Below are positions 57,655 through 58,125 of a DNA stretch of 58,125 nt, piece by piece. This DNA comes from Campylobacter sp. MIT 99-7217 (GTDB taxonomy: Bacteria > Campylobacterota > Campylobacteria > Campylobacterales > Campylobacteraceae), in NCBI RefSeq assembly GCF_006864365.1, contig NZ_QHLJ01000009.1, positions 1-58,125 on the forward strand, in the 5' to 3' direction. A program made the position numbers and the translations under genes. The notes beneath the pieces are model-generated. The model had not been told where the DNA came from and did not search any database. It saw only the letters and a program-made list of their open reading frames with translations. Numbering within the stretch: the stretch's first letter is position 1; every line of letters begins with the position of its first letter.

Positions 57655-58125
57655 TTGAAAGATACACAAAATTTAGACAAAAGCTTTTTAGGACACCCTA
57701 AACCCTTGTTCAGTCTTTCTATGACTGAACTTTGGGAAAGATTTTCTTTTTATGGGATTCGTCCCTTACTCGTGCTTTTTATGGCTGCAACGCTTGCTCA
57801 AGGAGGTTTAGAAATACCAAAGGCTGAAGCAGCGGCTATCGTGGGAATTTTTGGGGCTTGTTTGTATCTTGCTACTTTACCTGGTGCTTGGGTAGCTGAT
57901 AATATTTTAGGACAGAAAAAATCTGTCTTTTATGGTGCTATCATCATAGCTTTAGGGCATTTGAGCATAGCCTTATCTATATTTACCTCAACAATGTTTT
58001 TTGTTGGATTGATTTTAATTGTTATTGGCACAGGACTTTTTAAAACTTGTGCTTCTGTTATGGTTGGAACTTTGTATAAAAAAGATGATCCTAGGAGGGA
58101 TTCAGGATTTACTATCTTTTATATG
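57655..58125 (+). CDS. POT/PTR-family peptide transporter, 3'-truncated by window edge
   Basis: 157 codons visible, running off the end. The start is a TTG at 57655 with AAGGAG six bases upstream; no ATG fits. Begins KDTQNLDKSFLGHPKPLFSLSMTELWERFSFYGIRP: the ExxER proton-coupling motif (ELWER) and FSFYG mark proton-dependent oligopeptide transporters. Three to four helices follow and the last bases read SGFTIFYM, the conserved FxxFY region. Imports di/tripeptides, a main carbon source for Campylobacter. Confidence 0.93.
   Translation, partial: MKDTQNLDKSFLGHPKPLFSLSMTELWERFSFYGIRPLLVLFMAATLAQGGLEIPKAEAAAIVGIFGACLYLATLPGAWVADNILGQKKSVFYGAIIIALGHLSIALSIFTSTMFFVGLILIVIGTGLFKTCASVMVGTLYKKDDPRRDSGFTIFYM

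Overview
The window is chromosomal DNA of a thermotolerant, C. jejuni-like Campylobacter; the species is not assigned. It is AT-rich and densely packed, with many 1-11 bp gene overlaps. It carries marker clusters I recognise from C. jejuni: recA-eno-cgpA, a b'-b ATP synthase operon between parAB and tol-pal, a selenocysteine formate dehydrogenase with fdhTU, nspC next to moaDE, and argC-GNAT-argB-argD. There is no rRNA, prophage, insertion sequence or CRISPR array. The blocks correspond, from memory, to C. jejuni loci around Cj1670-1676, Cj0098-0118, Cj1377-1379, Cj1500-1518, Cj0224-0227 and Cj0179-0181, but here they are joined in a different order, so this is not strain NCTC 11168 organisation.

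Layout. 1-8.4 kb: the 3' part of a TonB-dependent receptor gene, the leftward recA-eno-(FtsB-like)-cgpA cluster, then rightward mqnD-fliQ-murB. 8.5-25.3 kb: one very long leftward array running from fmt through birA, parA, parB, atpF'-F-H-A-G-D-C, tolQ-R-A-B, pal, cpoB, slyD, fabD, mtnN and a TtcA-like gene to a cysteine hydrolase. 25.3-26.4 kb: two small periplasmic proteins (duplicated DUF305, PepSY-like).

26.6-40.6 kb is a selenium and formate-respiration region. It holds a multi-cluster ferredoxin divergent from selA-selB, then fdhU and fdhT (selenium supply), selC (tRNA-Sec), selD, yedF, and the formate dehydrogenase genes fdhB, fdhA, a small Tat peptide, a TorD-type chaperone and fdhC. 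Both fdhA and selD contain an in-frame TGA that is best read as selenocysteine; a naive gene caller splits or truncates them. Synthesis of selenophosphate, charging of tRNA-Sec, UGA decoding, selenium supply and the main selenoprotein client therefore lie within about 14 kb.

40.7-58.1 kb: nspC (polyamine synthesis) divergent from moaD-moaE; a glycosyltransferase gene switched off by a 12-G tract; arginine genes argC, argB, argD with a GNAT and an aldo-keto reductase between; zupT, a divergent asparaginase, a 34-residue His-rich secreted peptide, rarA, a DUF945-like protein, dps, the exbB-exbD-tonB energiser, a Lys-tailed cyclophilin, a YebC-family regulator and the start of a peptide transporter gene that runs off the end.

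The most useful second looks are: the two selenocysteine genes and their hairpins, the mismatched acceptor end of tRNA-Sec, a candidate small RNA at 45.47-45.55 kb, the phase-variable glycosyltransferase, and the His-rich mini-protein at 50.7-50.8 kb. Most genes are ordinary and well conserved; I did not find a clearly new multi-gene defence or metabolic system.
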